A DNA stretch of 62,152 nt from Fibrobacter succinogenes (GTDB lineage Bacteria; Fibrobacterota; Fibrobacteria; Fibrobacterales; Fibrobacteraceae): NCBI GenBank assembly GCA_902794535.1, contig CADBHQ010000018.1, positions 1 to 62,152 of the forward strand, given 5' to 3'. The notes beneath the pieces are model-generated. The model had not been told where the DNA came from. It did not search any database and saw only the letters and a program-made list of their open reading frames with translations. Below are positions 39,795 to 48,477 of the stretch, one piece after another. The first letter of the stretch is position 1, and each line of letters opens with the position of its first letter. Made by a program: the position numbers and the translations under genes.

Positions 39795-40343
39795 ATGCCC
39801 ATTCGCATTACTGGTGGACTTATGCGGGGAAGGAACGTTCCTTCTCCGGATACCATGAAGACTAGGCCAACGGCTTCCCGTACAAGGGAGGCCTTGTTCA
39901 ACATTTTACAAGGTGTCGAAAACTTCCGCATGCTCGACTTGTTCGCAGGTTCGGGCATTATGGGTATCGAGGCTTTGAGCCGAGGCGCTGCAAGCGTCGT
40001 GGCGGTCGAAATGGCGCATGCCCAGGCGCGACTTGTGTTGCAAGCGTACAAGGCCTTGTCGCTGGAATCGAAACTTACTTTGTTAGAAAAGAATGCCTTG
40101 ACGTTAGACAAGGAATCCTTGTGTGCAAGTGAAGGCTTTGACCTGATTTACGCGGACCCTCCGTTCAAGGATATGGATTACCCGGACTTGCGCCCGTATT
40201 GGGAGTGGTTGAATCCGGGTGGCGTTGCCGTGTTCGAAGCACCGAGCCGCAATCTGCCAGCATGGGTCAAGGAAGCCGACGAGGCGGGAACTGTGCAAGT
40301 CCGCCGCTACGGCGAATCTTCATTAGTGATTTACAGACTATAA
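39795..40343 (+). CDS. rsmD: 16S rRNA (guanine966-N2)-methyltransferase
   Basis: 182 aa. MPIRITGGLMRGRNVPSPDT, MKTRPTASRTREALFNIL, the SAM-binding MLDLFAGSGIMGIEALSRGA, and the catalytic YADPPFKDMDYPDL (DPPF). It methylates G966 of 16S rRNA. coaD lies directly downstream, a pairing common in bacteria. It begins 6 nt after the PilN-like stop. Confidence 0.92.
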   Translation: MPIRITGGLMRGRNVPSPDTMKTRPTASRTREALFNILQGVENFRMLDLFAGSGIMGIEALSRGAASVVAVEMAHAQARLVLQAYKALSLESKLTLLEKNALTLDKESLCASEGFDLIYADPPFKDMDYPDLRPYWEWLNPGGVAVFEAPSRNLPAWVKEADEAGTVQVRRYGESSLVIYRL

Positions 40344-40348
40344 CGCTT

Positions 40349-40379
40349 GATGTCATGCCGGGCATGGCATCGGCTTTTT
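40349..40379 (+). terminator. Repeat-type terminator between rsmD and coaD
   Basis: GATGTCATGCC, GG, GCATGGCATC with one mismatch per arm, then GGCTTTTT. The outer sequence GTCATGC...GCATCGGCTTTT is the same as at 23517. Confidence 0.6.
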
Positions 40380-40395
40380 ATGAATGCGAATTTTC

Positions 40396-40403
40396 TATAT
40401 TTG
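40396..40403 (+). promoter_or_regulatory. TATATTTG promoter box of coaD
   Basis: Exact TAnnTTTG, ending 4 nt before the ATG at 40408, with no Shine-Dalgarno sequence. Confidence 0.5.
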
Positions 40404-40407
40404 TCGC

Positions 40408-40908
40408 ATGAAGAAAATTGCCGTATTCGCAGGATCTTTCGATCCGTTTACCTTAGGGCACCTTGATATCGTGAAACGCGCTGCAGCGTTGTTTGACGAA
40501 TTGTACGTGCTGTTGGCGGTGAACGCATCTAAGAAGTATTTGCTTTCGGAATCGGCAAGAATCGAAATCGTGAAAAAGTCAGTTGAAAATATTCCGAATG
40601 TCATGGTGGAATCTTTTGACGGACTCACGGTGGAATTTATGAAGCGTGTCGGGGCGAAGTTCCTGGTGCGTGGAATCCGTGGCAGCGCCGATGTGGAATA
40701 CGAACAGACGGTGGCCTGGAATAACAAGAATCTTTACCCGGAATGCGAAACGATATTCCTGTCGAGCGTACCGGAACACTTGATGGTGTCTAGTACCGTC
40801 GTTCGCGAACTCTTGAAGGTTGGCATCGCAAAGAAATCCGACGGAAACGAAATTCTCGCTAAATACGTCCCCGCCGAAGTTATACCAATTCTAAGCTCTA
40901 TTAACTAA
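40408..40908 (+). CDS. coaD: Pantetheine-phosphate adenylyltransferase
   Basis: 166 aa. MKKIAVFAGSFDPFTLGHLD (nucleotidyltransferase HxGH), RGIRGSADVEYEQTVA, and SSTVVRELLKVG. It adenylates 4'-phosphopantetheine in coenzyme A synthesis. ATG 40408 is preferred to 40384: the family starts at MKKIA, and TATATTTG ends 4 nt upstream. The last residues (LSSIN) are encoded within the start of a CTAAGTTCTA-type repeat, so the C-terminus may have been remodelled by it. Confidence 0.93.
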   Translation: MKKIAVFAGSFDPFTLGHLDIVKRAAALFDELYVLLAVNASKKYLLSESARIEIVKKSVENIPNVMVESFDGLTVEFMKRVGAKFLVRGIRGSADVEYEQTVAWNNKNLYPECETIFLSSVPEHLMVSSTVVRELLKVGIAKKSDGNEILAKYVPAEVIPILSSIN

Positions 40909-40925
40909 GTTCTACCAACTAAATT
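40890..40925 (+). repeat. CTAAGTTCTACCAACT-type repeat between coaD and the rhomboid gene
   Basis: Contains TTCTAAGCTCTATTAA and CTAAGTTCTACCAACT (40905-40920), the latter identical to 30108-30123. It spans the coaD stop and ends 3 nt before the rhomboid ATG. Confidence 0.65.
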
Positions 40926-40927
40926 CT

Positions 40928-41818
40928 ATGAGACCATTTAGATTTTTACCTAAAGTTTTGCGTGTGTTGCTGATTAGCAATGCTGTTGTTTTTGGATTGG
41001 CCTTTATCGGAGGCTTGCTTGGTTTGCAATTGAACTTGCCAGGTGTAGGTGCAGGTAGCATTCGAGAATACGTGGCCTACTTTGGCGCCTTCTGGCCGTT
41101 TGCGCCGGAACAGGCTTGGCGTTTTGTGACCTACATGTTCGTGCATGTGGACTTTATGCATTTCTTGTTCAACATGCTCATGCTCTGGATGTTCGGTAGC
41201 GAAGTTGCCGACATGATGGGCACTAAGCATTTTACCGGAATGTATTTCTTCTGCGGAATTTTTGCTGCGGTGTTTAGCCTGGCTATGTATTGGCTCGGTA
41301 TGACGAACGCCCCGATTATCGGTGCGTCGGGTGCCTTGATGGGAATCTTTGTGGCGTACTACAAGTTCTTCCCGAATCGTATGCTCTTGATGTTCTTCTT
41401 TTTCCCGATGCGAATCAAGTATGCCATGTGGTTCATGGTCGCGGTCGATGTGTTTATGGCGCATTCGAGTGATGGCATTGCGCACTTTGCCCACTTGGGC
41501 GGTGTCGTAGGCGGATTCCTTTACATGTACTTTTATGAACGCGGCTTCGGTAACCTCGGCAAGGCGTTCGCAAAAATGCGTGGCCCGAAGTTTACGGTGC
41601 ATCCGGGTGGCCGCGCCGAAAGCGAATCCCGCAAGGAATCGAGCCGAGAACCGGACGATGCTATTGAAGGCGAAGTTTTTTATGTAGACGAAAACAAGCG
41701 GATGGATGAAATCCTTGCTAAAGTCAACCGCGAGGGAATCAATTCGCTGAACGAAACCGAACGTCAATTTTTACTTAAGGCGAGCGAAAAGTTGCGCCGC
41801 CGCAGAGGAGGCTTCTAA
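40928..41818 (+). CDS. Rhomboid-family intramembrane serine protease
   Basis: 296 aa, six membrane helices. HVDFMHFLFNMLMLWMFG (HxxxN), IIGASGALMGIF with the catalytic Ser, and GIAHFAHLGGVVGGFLYMYF with the catalytic His, so the dyad is intact. The cytoplasmic C-terminus (about 215-296) ends in a conserved helical tail, VDEILAKVNREGINSLNETE-like (here MDEILAKVNREGINSLNETE), seen in FCB-group rhomboids. It cleaves membrane-embedded segments; substrates unknown. The stop overlaps the kinase ATG (TAATG). Confidence 0.9.
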   Translation: MRPFRFLPKVLRVLLISNAVVFGLAFIGGLLGLQLNLPGVGAGSIREYVAYFGAFWPFAPEQAWRFVTYMFVHVDFMHFLFNMLMLWMFGSEVADMMGTKHFTGMYFFCGIFAAVFSLAMYWLGMTNAPIIGASGALMGIFVAYYKFFPNRMLLMFFFFPMRIKYAMWFMVAVDVFMAHSSDGIAHFAHLGGVVGGFLYMYFYERGFGNLGKAFAKMRGPKFTVHPGGRAESESRKESSREPDDAIEGEVFYVDENKRMDEILAKVNREGINSLNETERQFLLKASEKLRRRRGGF

Positions 41819-42780
41819 TGAAGAAAGTTTTAGGTATGGGCGCAGCCCTTGTCGATATTTTGGCCAACGTAGATGACGCTTGGATTGCAGCACAGGGTGT
41901 GCAGAAGGGCGGCATGAACATGGTCGACTGGCCGCAGATGGAAAAGTTCCTGGGCTCGCTCAAGAACCCGCTCCGCGTGCCGGGTGGTTCTACCTGCAAT
42001 ACCATGGTCGGACTTTCTCGCCTGGGTGGCAAGGCTGCCTTTATTTCGAAGGTCGGAAACGATGAACTGGGCAACATTTTCAAGAAGCACTTGCAGGACA
42101 ACGGTGTTGAATCCAAGGTCGGTCTTTCGGATGCTGCTACCGGTTGCGTTTTCTCTGCGGTGACGCCCGATGCCCAGCGTTCTATGTGGACTTACCTCGG
42201 CGCTTCTGATTTTCTTGCTAGTGAAGACTTTGAACCCGCCCTTTACGATGGCGTGGGCCTGTTGTATGCTGAAGGCTACCGTGCATTCAATGCAGATTGC
42301 TTCAAGAAGTCGTTCACCTTGGCCCGCAGCCTGGGTGTAGAAACCGCTCTCGACTTTAGCAGCTTTGGCGTGGTTGACGCTTGCCGCAAACTGTTTGACG
42401 AACTCTTTGCCGAAAAAATGATTGACATCATTATCGCAAACGAAGACGAAGCTTTCGCTTATGCTGGCGTTAAGGAAGAAGCCGCCCTCGAAGTTCTTGC
42501 TCAGAAGGCGAAGGTCGCTGTCGTGAAAATCGGCAAGCGCGGAGCCCTGATTGCCAAGGACGGCAAGGTGACTCGCGTTCAGGCGGGGGCTGCCAAGGCT
42601 ATCGATACGACCGGTGCTGGCGACTTGTGGGCATCGGGATTCCTTTTCGGCTACATGAACGGCTGGGATATGGAAAAATCGGGCAATTTGGGCAGTGTTG
42701 TCTCGAATGAAGTGGTCCAGGTGATGGGCGCCCAGATTCCGGAAGACGGCTGGAAGCGAATTTTAGCCACGCTTTCGTAA
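41818..42780 (+). CDS. PfkB-family sugar/nucleoside kinase
   Basis: 320 aa. ALVDILANVDDAWIA, PGGSTCNTMVGLSRLGGKAA (substrate site), ARSLGVETALDFSSFGVV, IIIANEDEAFAYAG, and IDTTGAGDLWASGFLFGYMN (anion hole and catalytic Asp). This subgroup resembles adenosine kinase-like and ribokinase-like proteins; the substrate cannot be assigned. Translationally coupled to the rhomboid gene. Confidence 0.88.
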   Translation: MKKVLGMGAALVDILANVDDAWIAAQGVQKGGMNMVDWPQMEKFLGSLKNPLRVPGGSTCNTMVGLSRLGGKAAFISKVGNDELGNIFKKHLQDNGVESKVGLSDAATGCVFSAVTPDAQRSMWTYLGASDFLASEDFEPALYDGVGLLYAEGYRAFNADCFKKSFTLARSLGVETALDFSSFGVVDACRKLFDELFAEKMIDIIIANEDEAFAYAGVKEEAALEVLAQKAKVAVVKIGKRGALIAKDGKVTRVQAGAAKAIDTTGAGDLWASGFLFGYMNGWDMEKSGNLGSVVSNEVVQVMGAQIPEDGWKRILATLS

Positions 42781-42816
42781 ATTTTTATATATATTTAAGG
42801 GGGTAAGGAGAATAGT

Positions 42817-43851
42817 ATGTTTAAAAAAATCTGCCTAATCGGCTTTATTGCCGCTGCACTCTCTTTTGCCCAAGAAGAGACCGAAACCTACATTCGCAAT
42901 ATTTGCGATACTTTACCCCAATCTGCAACTCCGCTGGTCGAACTCAAAATGGCCTATGTGGATGTAGGCCAGTGGTATGGTTCGAAGGATCTTTCCAAGA
43001 AGGATTCTTCGTCCGTTAAGCGTTATAAGAGTTACGAATCAATCAAACCATTCCGAGACAAAAAAATCTCGCTTTCTTTGCCTTATTCAATAACGGCATC
43101 TTGTGCAGAAACAAAGTATAATCTGTACAAGATTGCACAGTGGAATGAGTCGAGTTTGTCTTGGGACTTGAATGCGGATAACGATGACTATGCGACCTAT
43201 ATCATGGATGTGAACATGGTTGAATTCCCTGGTTACAATGCATCGAATTCGTACAATATCTTGGCTTTCAGAAAGGGCTCGCTCCCTCAAGATGGGTCTT
43301 ATAAGGCAGAAGATCTGATGGTGTCAAGGACTTTCGAGTTCCAATTTGACTGGTGGTATACGTATACAGCTTATACGGTTGTATCTACTACGTCTATAAA
43401 ATGGAAAATGACTGCATCTTATGGGCTGGATTCTCTCTCGTCTTTGACTAACGCGCTCAAAAGTCTAGATATTCCGGATTCTATTTCAAAAATCCAGATT
43501 CATCAATTCCATGTGGTCTTGACGGATCCGAATAAGAAAGAGGTTGCCTCGTCTTCGAGCGAAGCCGCATCGTCTAGCAGCGTGGCATCTTCGTCGAGTG
43601 AAACAGCTTCCTCTAGTAGCGTAGCATCGTCTTCGTCGGTAGAACAGTCTAGTTCGTCTGTGGAAGAATCGAGTTCTTCTCAGGGAACGACTGCGATTGG
43701 CCGCTTGGTGAGCTCGCCGCGTGCATTCAAGGCTCGCGAAATTCGCAGACTTGATGGTTCTAAAATCAAGGCCGGCGAAGCACTTGTGCCTGGCGTGTAT
43801 TACGTGAAGGGCGTAGACGGTCGCTGGAAAAAACAGGTCGAATTGCCGTAA
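42817..43851 (+). CDS. Secreted protein with poly-Ser linker and C-terminal sorting-type segment
   Basis: 344 aa. Signal peptide MFKKICLIGFIAAALSFA, then a beta-rich region of unknown fold (about 20-240) rich in Lys, Ser and Tyr, then repeated SSSS blocks (about 247-290), then a short C-terminal segment, ALVPGVYYVKGVDGRWKKQV, like the ending of the Fibrobacter sorting domain (GVY-x-V). It is therefore likely exported to the cell surface. Function unknown. AAGGAG precedes the ATG. Confidence 0.6.
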   Translation: MFKKICLIGFIAAALSFAQEETETYIRNICDTLPQSATPLVELKMAYVDVGQWYGSKDLSKKDSSSVKRYKSYESIKPFRDKKISLSLPYSITASCAETKYNLYKIAQWNESSLSWDLNADNDDYATYIMDVNMVEFPGYNASNSYNILAFRKGSLPQDGSYKAEDLMVSRTFEFQFDWWYTYTAYTVVSTTSIKWKMTASYGLDSLSSLTNALKSLDIPDSISKIQIHQFHVVLTDPNKKEVASSSSEAASSSSVASSSSETASSSSVASSSSVEQSSSSVEESSSSQGTTAIGRLVSSPRAFKAREIRRLDGSKIKAGEALVPGVYYVKGVDGRWKKQVELP

Positions 43852-43879
43852 GATTTTAATCACCTAAAATTCTTTTACA

Positions 43880-43920
43880 GCGAGTCCCCGGCTATTTTAA
43901 CCGGGGATTCGCCTTTTTTT
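43880..43920 (+). terminator. Strong terminator after the poly-Ser protein gene
   Basis: GCGAGTCCCCGG (43880-43891) and CCGGGGATTCGC (43901-43912) form a 12-bp stem with one G-T pair, followed by eight T after one C. Confidence 0.85.
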
Positions 43921-43921
43921 G

Positions 43922-43929
43922 TATATTTG
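43922..43929 (+). promoter_or_regulatory. TATATTTG promoter box of the 43934 gene
   Basis: Exact TAnnTTTG directly after the terminator T-run, ending 4 nt before the ATG at 43934, with no Shine-Dalgarno sequence. Confidence 0.55.
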
Positions 43930-43933
43930 AACC

Positions 43934-44332
43934 ATGATGTGTTTGATTAGAATTCTCGCGATATCTCTTGCGCTTTGCAGTTCCATTGCCTTGGCTCAAG
44001 AATCGTCTGCAGAAGCGGAACTCAAGCAGGAACTTGCCGTACGCGATAGCGTGATGCAGGTGCAGGGCGATGCTTGCTCGCTTGAAAAAGATTCCTTGCG
44101 CTCCGTGATCGAAACCGAAAAAGCGAAAAGTGAAAATTGGGAAAAGAGTTACAATACCGTTAAAAAGGATAATGAAACTTGCGCCCAAATGTTAAGCACA
44201 TCTATCGGAGTGAATGAAAATAAGAAAGAAAAAGAAGACAATGACCGCAGGGCTGCAGCCATGGCTACGTCGTCTTCGTTCTTGGGTGGTGTGGGTATCG
44301 GCCTATTGATTATGTGGCTGATCATGAAGTAA
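43934..44332 (+). CDS. Secreted coiled-coil protein with C-terminal membrane helix, unknown
   Basis: 132 aa, not recognised. Signal peptide MMCLIRILAISLALCSSIALA, a charged helical coiled-coil stretch (about 25-100; SVIETEKAKSENWEKSYNTV), then a C-terminal glycine-containing membrane helix (FLGGVGIGLLIMWLIMK). This resembles an inner-membrane anchored periplasmic coiled coil. It shares a transcript with the choice-of-anchor protein gene 22 nt on. Confidence 0.55.
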   Translation: MMCLIRILAISLALCSSIALAQESSAEAELKQELAVRDSVMQVQGDACSLEKDSLRSVIETEKAKSENWEKSYNTVKKDNETCAQMLSTSIGVNENKKEKEDNDRRAAAMATSSSFLGGVGIGLLIMWLIMK

Positions 44333-44354
44333 TTGGACTCGTATCGAGGAGTAA

Positions 44355-45905
44355 ATGAATAAAGTTCTTTTGAGTGCAAGCCTGCTTTTGTGCGCAGGCT
44401 TTTGTTTTGCGAAAAATGCGGTGCCTGCAGGGCCTTTCCAGTGGGGGCATACACTTGCTCCGCTTACGACAATTAAAATGTCTACGGCCGAAATTTCGGC
44501 GTATATGCCTGCCAAGAAAAAACTGTTTGTTGTGGGCGATGCTAATATTGTCGAAGTAGTAGACTTGAGCAATCCAAGCGAAGCTAAAAAGATTTCTGAA
44601 GTAGAGATTCCGGGAAATGCTTCTAGCGTGACGGTCCATGGTGACTTGGTCGCGGTGAGCATGCTTGAAATAGAAGAATGGCGCGACGGACAGGTGCAGG
44701 TGATGCGCTATGCCGACAGCTTGGAAGTGCTTGGTGTATACAAGGTTTGTAGCCAGCCAGATATGATTAAGTTTACGCCCGATGGCAAGAACTTGTTGGT
44801 GGCTTGCGAAGGTTCGCCTAGTCAGGATTTTGCGGTAGACCCCGAAGGCGGTATTGCGTTCTTGTCGGTTGCTAAGGCAAATGCTGAATCGTGGAAAAAT
44901 GCAGAATTGTCGATTTTGGGCTTTGATAAGCTCGATACGAATGCGCTTAAGAAGTCGGGTGTTCGCGCTCCCGGAAATCAGGGCTTTTTAAAGTCGTTGG
45001 AACCGGAATACATTACCGTGTCCGATGATTCCAAATTGGCATGGGTAAGCCTGCAAGAAAATAACGCCATGGCAATCATTGATGTGCCGGCAAAGAAAAT
45101 CAAGAAGGTGTTTTCGCTGGGCTTTGTGGACCATTCCAGAAATGGTTTTGCAATTGATGCCGTGAGCGATGGAAAGATTGATATCAAGAATTACTACCCG
45201 CTGCGCGGATTGCGCCAGCCCGATGGCATTGCCGCTTTTATGGCGGGGGATAGGCACTTTGTGATGACCGCGAACGAAGGCGCTCCTGTAAACGATTACA
45301 AGGTTTGGACCGATGTAACGACGGTGCCGGAACTTGTGGCGCAAGGCCGTTTGGATGAAAGCGTATTTACAGAAAAGATGACTGCGGATTTGAAGGATCT
45401 TTCGGTCAGTTCGCTGGAACGCTGCGATGAGGGCAAGTACCGTACCCACAACGGCAAGTGTCCTTACGCTTATACATTCGGTTCTCGCTCCGTGAGCATT
45501 TTTGATGGCGAAACGGGTAAATTGCTCTGGGATTCTGGCGAAATGTTCGAACGTGTTTTGGCTAAGATTGCGCCGGAATACTTCAACTGGAATTCCAAGA
45601 AAGGCAAGGCGAAAATGGACAAGCGCAGCAGCGATAAAGGCTGCGAACCCGAAAACGTGACCGTGGGCGAGGTCGGTAGACGTCGCTATGCTTTTGCGGG
45701 CTTGGAACGTACGAGCGGTGTTGCGGTGTTCGATATTACGGACCCGGAAGCCCCGAAACTGGTGGATTACTACTTGGATCCGCTAGACCGCGGTCCCGAA
45801 GGAATCCTTTTCATTCCGGCTGACAAGAGTCCGATTGCAGGCCAGGCATTACTCGTTGTCGGCTATGAATACAGCAAGACCCTGACGATTTATACGATTA
45901 AATAA
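44355..45905 (+). CDS. Secreted choice-of-anchor I-type beta-propeller protein
   Basis: 516 aa. Signal peptide MNKVLLSASLLLCAGFCFA, then a beta-propeller-like chain: FVVGDANIVEVVDLSNPSEA, FTPDGKNLLVACEGSPSQDF, EPEYITVSDDSKLAWVSLQE, FVMTANEGAPVNDY, and GPEGILFIPADKSPI. The SLEPEYI, TANEG and PEGI motifs are typical of the choice-of-anchor I/alkaline-phosphatase-associated family; no catalytic role is established. GAGGAG precedes the ATG. Its stop overlaps the 3' end of convergent hrpB by 8 nt. Confidence 0.75.
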   Translation: MNKVLLSASLLLCAGFCFAKNAVPAGPFQWGHTLAPLTTIKMSTAEISAYMPAKKKLFVVGDANIVEVVDLSNPSEAKKISEVEIPGNASSVTVHGDLVAVSMLEIEEWRDGQVQVMRYADSLEVLGVYKVCSQPDMIKFTPDGKNLLVACEGSPSQDFAVDPEGGIAFLSVAKANAESWKNAELSILGFDKLDTNALKKSGVRAPGNQGFLKSLEPEYITVSDDSKLAWVSLQENNAMAIIDVPAKKIKKVFSLGFVDHSRNGFAIDAVSDGKIDIKNYYPLRGLRQPDGIAAFMAGDRHFVMTANEGAPVNDYKVWTDVTTVPELVAQGRLDESVFTEKMTADLKDLSVSSLERCDEGKYRTHNGKCPYAYTFGSRSVSIFDGETGKLLWDSGEMFERVLAKIAPEYFNWNSKKGKAKMDKRSSDKGCEPENVTVGEVGRRRYAFAGLERTSGVAVFDITDPEAPKLVDYYLDPLDRGPEGILFIPADKSPIAGQALLVVGYEYSKTLTIYTIK

Positions 45906-48450
45906 CGGATTCGGGCCAGGGGTGCTTGGGATAGCGGCCGCGCAATTCCTTGCGCACCTCGGCGTAGGTGTTCTGCCAGAATCCTGTCAAGTCCCAAGTT
46001 TTTTGAATTGTGCGGAAGTTCGGTGCGAGAATGTCGTACCGGACTTTTAATTTACCGTCGGCAATCTTGTGTTCGCCGCGGAGTTGCATTAAGTCTTCGA
46101 TTCGGGCCGAGATTTCGACGAGAACGCCTTCCATGCTTTGCACGGATTTCCCGTCGTCGCTGACGGCGACTTCTTGGTAGCTGTAGCGGGCGCGTTTGCC
46201 GTTGGGGAGCATGTAATGGTCGGGGAATGTCTTGCCGAGCCACTGCAGCATGGACTTGCCGAAATAATCTTCGACGATACTGCGGTAACGGTCTTCGTTA
46301 ATGTCGCGGAGCAGGAACTTGCCGTTTGCGAATTCGTCGAAGATGAGTTCCATGTCTTCTTCGTTGAATTCGGGAAGGCCGTATTCTGGGTAAAGCTTGG
46401 CGGCAAGGCGCATCTTGATGAGCTCAGTCTGCACGGCTTCGGTCAAAAATTTACCGCTCCAGTTTTCCTTTTCGATTTTTTCGCGCCATGCATCGACGGT
46501 GAGCTTCTTGAGTTCTTCGAGAACTTTAGGCGAAGCTTCTTGCGTGAGAATTTCTTTGCGGGAAAGTTCGGTGGTGGAGCCGTCGGCGTTTTCGGATTCG
46601 CTGATTTCGACTCCGATGAATCTTTCTTGTCCGCTGCGCCACAAAAGCTCGTAGCGGGTCTTGGCATTGCTACCGCCGAGCATGTCTTGCGAAATGGGCG
46701 CATAAAGGTTGACCTTGAGCTCTGACTTGGTGGTGCCGGTGCGGAGCATGCTGAGTGCGAGAATCGCGTAAGGCGGTTCTGTAACTTGCAGGCGAATCAC
46801 ATTCTGGTTGGCGAGTTTGTAGGCGTTTCCGCTTGGAGTCGCGAGCCTGTCTGGGAATGCTTTTAAGAGGCTGCGAACAGTGTCATCCTGAGCGGAGCAA
46901 CGTTGTTGCGCAGTCGAAGGATCTTGCTTTAATCCGTCGCGATAGTCGCGCAACTGTCGGAGTGTGAACGAAACTTCTCGCGGAACATCCCTGTTCTTGG
47001 ACAAAGTATCACTTGCAAGAGTCAGAATGTCGTAGGCGACTTTTGCTTTCTGCAAGAATTCTGTGCCGGAGTGAATCCAGGCGAGCGCGGCGAGGAGCAA
47101 GTCGGGTAGGTCCGCTTTGCTTTGGGCCGACGCGAGGAGCAGCGCGAGCGGAATGCTTGAAACCGGCGTACGGATTGCCTTGAGGCCGAGTGCGGTGATG
47201 GCTCCGTCTTGGAGCATCCCGAATTTTTCGAGGAGCGCAGTCGCCGTCTTTTCGCGTGCTTCCGGAATCGCCGTCGGAAGTACTATTCCCTCTGTCATCC
47301 CGGGCTCGACCCGGGATCTCCTTTCCCCGCCGAGAACTTCCAATGCGGCTTTTTGCAGTAGCAATTCCGAGGGCTCGATTTGCAAGACTTCGGGCACGAT
47401 TCCTTGGGGCATGCGCTTTTCGGATTCTTCGCTCCACAGGCGAATGGCGCATCCGTTCTGCGTACGACCGCTACGGCCCGAACGCTGAATTGCGTTCTGC
47501 ATCGAAATCGGAAGTGTGCGCAGAACATTCACCTTTTCGCTGTCGTCATACAAACTCACGCGTTCAATGCCGCTGTCGACAACGCCTGTCACGTTTGGAA
47601 CTGTGATAGATGTTTCTGCAATGTTCGTCGTGAAAATCACGCGCGGGCGTTCAGTGACTTCAAAAATGCGGTCTTGCGTTTCGCGGTCCTGTCCGCCGTA
47701 GAGCTCCAGGAATTCGGCGCAGTTCTGCCCGAGGGCTTCGGCGGCGGCGGTGTGGCAGCGGGCGATTTCGGCTTTGCCCGGTAAGAATACCAGCGTGGTC
47801 TGCCAGATGTTGTTGCGGTAGAGTGTGCGGAGCGCCCGCACCACTTCGGCGTCAAGTCCAACGCCCGAAACAAGCGATGTCCCCGTGGCCGGAGTCTGGT
47901 TGATAATCTGGACGGGGTAGAGCGGGTGGCCGAGGCTCAGGCACTTGACGCCGAGAACCGTTTCGAGTTCGGAACGGTTCAACGCCGCCGACATCACTGC
48001 TATACGTGGCCGTTCGGCTCTATCCACCTCGTTCCTTAGGAAATACGCAAACAGCAAGTCCATGTCGGCTTTGCGTTCGTGGTATTCGTCGAATACGATC
48101 CAGTCGGCGTCCAGCTTGCCGTGTAGCAACTCTTGCAGAAAGTTACCGTAGGTCTGAAAGAGTATGCGTGTGTCTGCGCTCTTACAACTGTCTTGCCTAA
48201 ACTGGTAGCCGACGGTCTTGCCGCAACTCTCTCCGTGGAGCTTTGCCGAGAACTGCGCCAGCGCGAGTGCTGCAATGCGGCGTGGTTGCAATACGACCAC
48301 GCGGCCCTTGCAGTGCTTGCTTAAAAAGTAGGGGATAAATAGCGACTTGCCCGAGCCGGTCGGCGCTTCAATCAATAAATTGCGAGAAGCCGCTATCGCG
48401 GCTTCCAGTTTGCCTTCTTCTTCGGCGAGTGCTAAATCTTTGTAATTCAC
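45898..48450 (-). CDS. hrpB: ATP-dependent helicase HrpB with two in-frame repeat insertions
   Basis: 850 aa, DEAH-box. LLIEAPTGSGKSLFIPYFLS (Walker A), VFDEYHERKADMD (DEYH box), FTTNIAETSITVPNVTGVVD, and QRSGRSGRTQNG (motif VI), then the HrpB-specific C-terminal half (SGQERFIGVEI, WLGKTFPDHYMLPNGKRARY). The natural substrate is not well defined in the family. Two dispersed palindromic repeats are translated in frame: RSRVEPGMT (47293-47320) and DPSTAQQRCSAQDDT (46881-46924), both between conserved helical segments. The start is GTG 48450. It is 27 nt downstream of a small membrane protein gene. Confidence 0.9.
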   Translation of the reverse strand: MNYKDLALAEEEGKLEAAIAASRNLLIEAPTGSGKSLFIPYFLSKHCKGRVVVLQPRRIAALALAQFSAKLHGESCGKTVGYQFRQDSCKSADTRILFQTYGNFLQELLHGKLDADWIVFDEYHERKADMDLLFAYFLRNEVDRAERPRIAVMSAALNRSELETVLGVKCLSLGHPLYPVQIINQTPATGTSLVSGVGLDAEVVRALRTLYRNNIWQTTLVFLPGKAEIARCHTAAAEALGQNCAEFLELYGGQDRETQDRIFEVTERPRVIFTTNIAETSITVPNVTGVVDSGIERVSLYDDSEKVNVLRTLPISMQNAIQRSGRSGRTQNGCAIRLWSEESEKRMPQGIVPEVLQIEPSELLLQKAALEVLGGERRSRVEPGMTEGIVLPTAIPEAREKTATALLEKFGMLQDGAITALGLKAIRTPVSSIPLALLLASAQSKADLPDLLLAALAWIHSGTEFLQKAKVAYDILTLASDTLSKNRDVPREVSFTLRQLRDYRDGLKQDPSTAQQRCSAQDDTVRSLLKAFPDRLATPSGNAYKLANQNVIRLQVTEPPYAILALSMLRTGTTKSELKVNLYAPISQDMLGGSNAKTRYELLWRSGQERFIGVEISESENADGSTTELSRKEILTQEASPKVLEELKKLTVDAWREKIEKENWSGKFLTEAVQTELIKMRLAAKLYPEYGLPEFNEEDMELIFDEFANGKFLLRDINEDRYRSIVEDYFGKSMLQWLGKTFPDHYMLPNGKRARYSYQEVAVSDDGKSVQSMEGVLVEISARIEDLMQLRGEHKIADGKLKVRYDILAPNFRTIQKTWDLTGFWQNTYAEVRKELRGRYPKHPWPESVI
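46881..46924 (+). repeat. TGTCATCCTGAGCGGA repeat inside hrpB
   Basis: Outer sequence TGTCATCCTGAGCGGA...GTCGAAGGATCT as at 25219, with inner stem GCAAC-GTT-GTTGC instead of ACGCC-GTAA-GGCGT. Read in frame in hrpB on the opposite strand. Confidence 0.8.
47293..47320 (+). repeat. TGTCATCCCGGG palindromic repeat inside hrpB
   Basis: ATCCCGGG (47297-47304), CTCGA, CCCGGGAT (47310-47317), headed by TGTC. A perfect 8-bp stem of a repeat type dispersed in many bacterial genomes, here translated in frame. Confidence 0.75.
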
Positions 48451-48477
48451 TAAAGTCTATTGATTGAAGATCAATAA

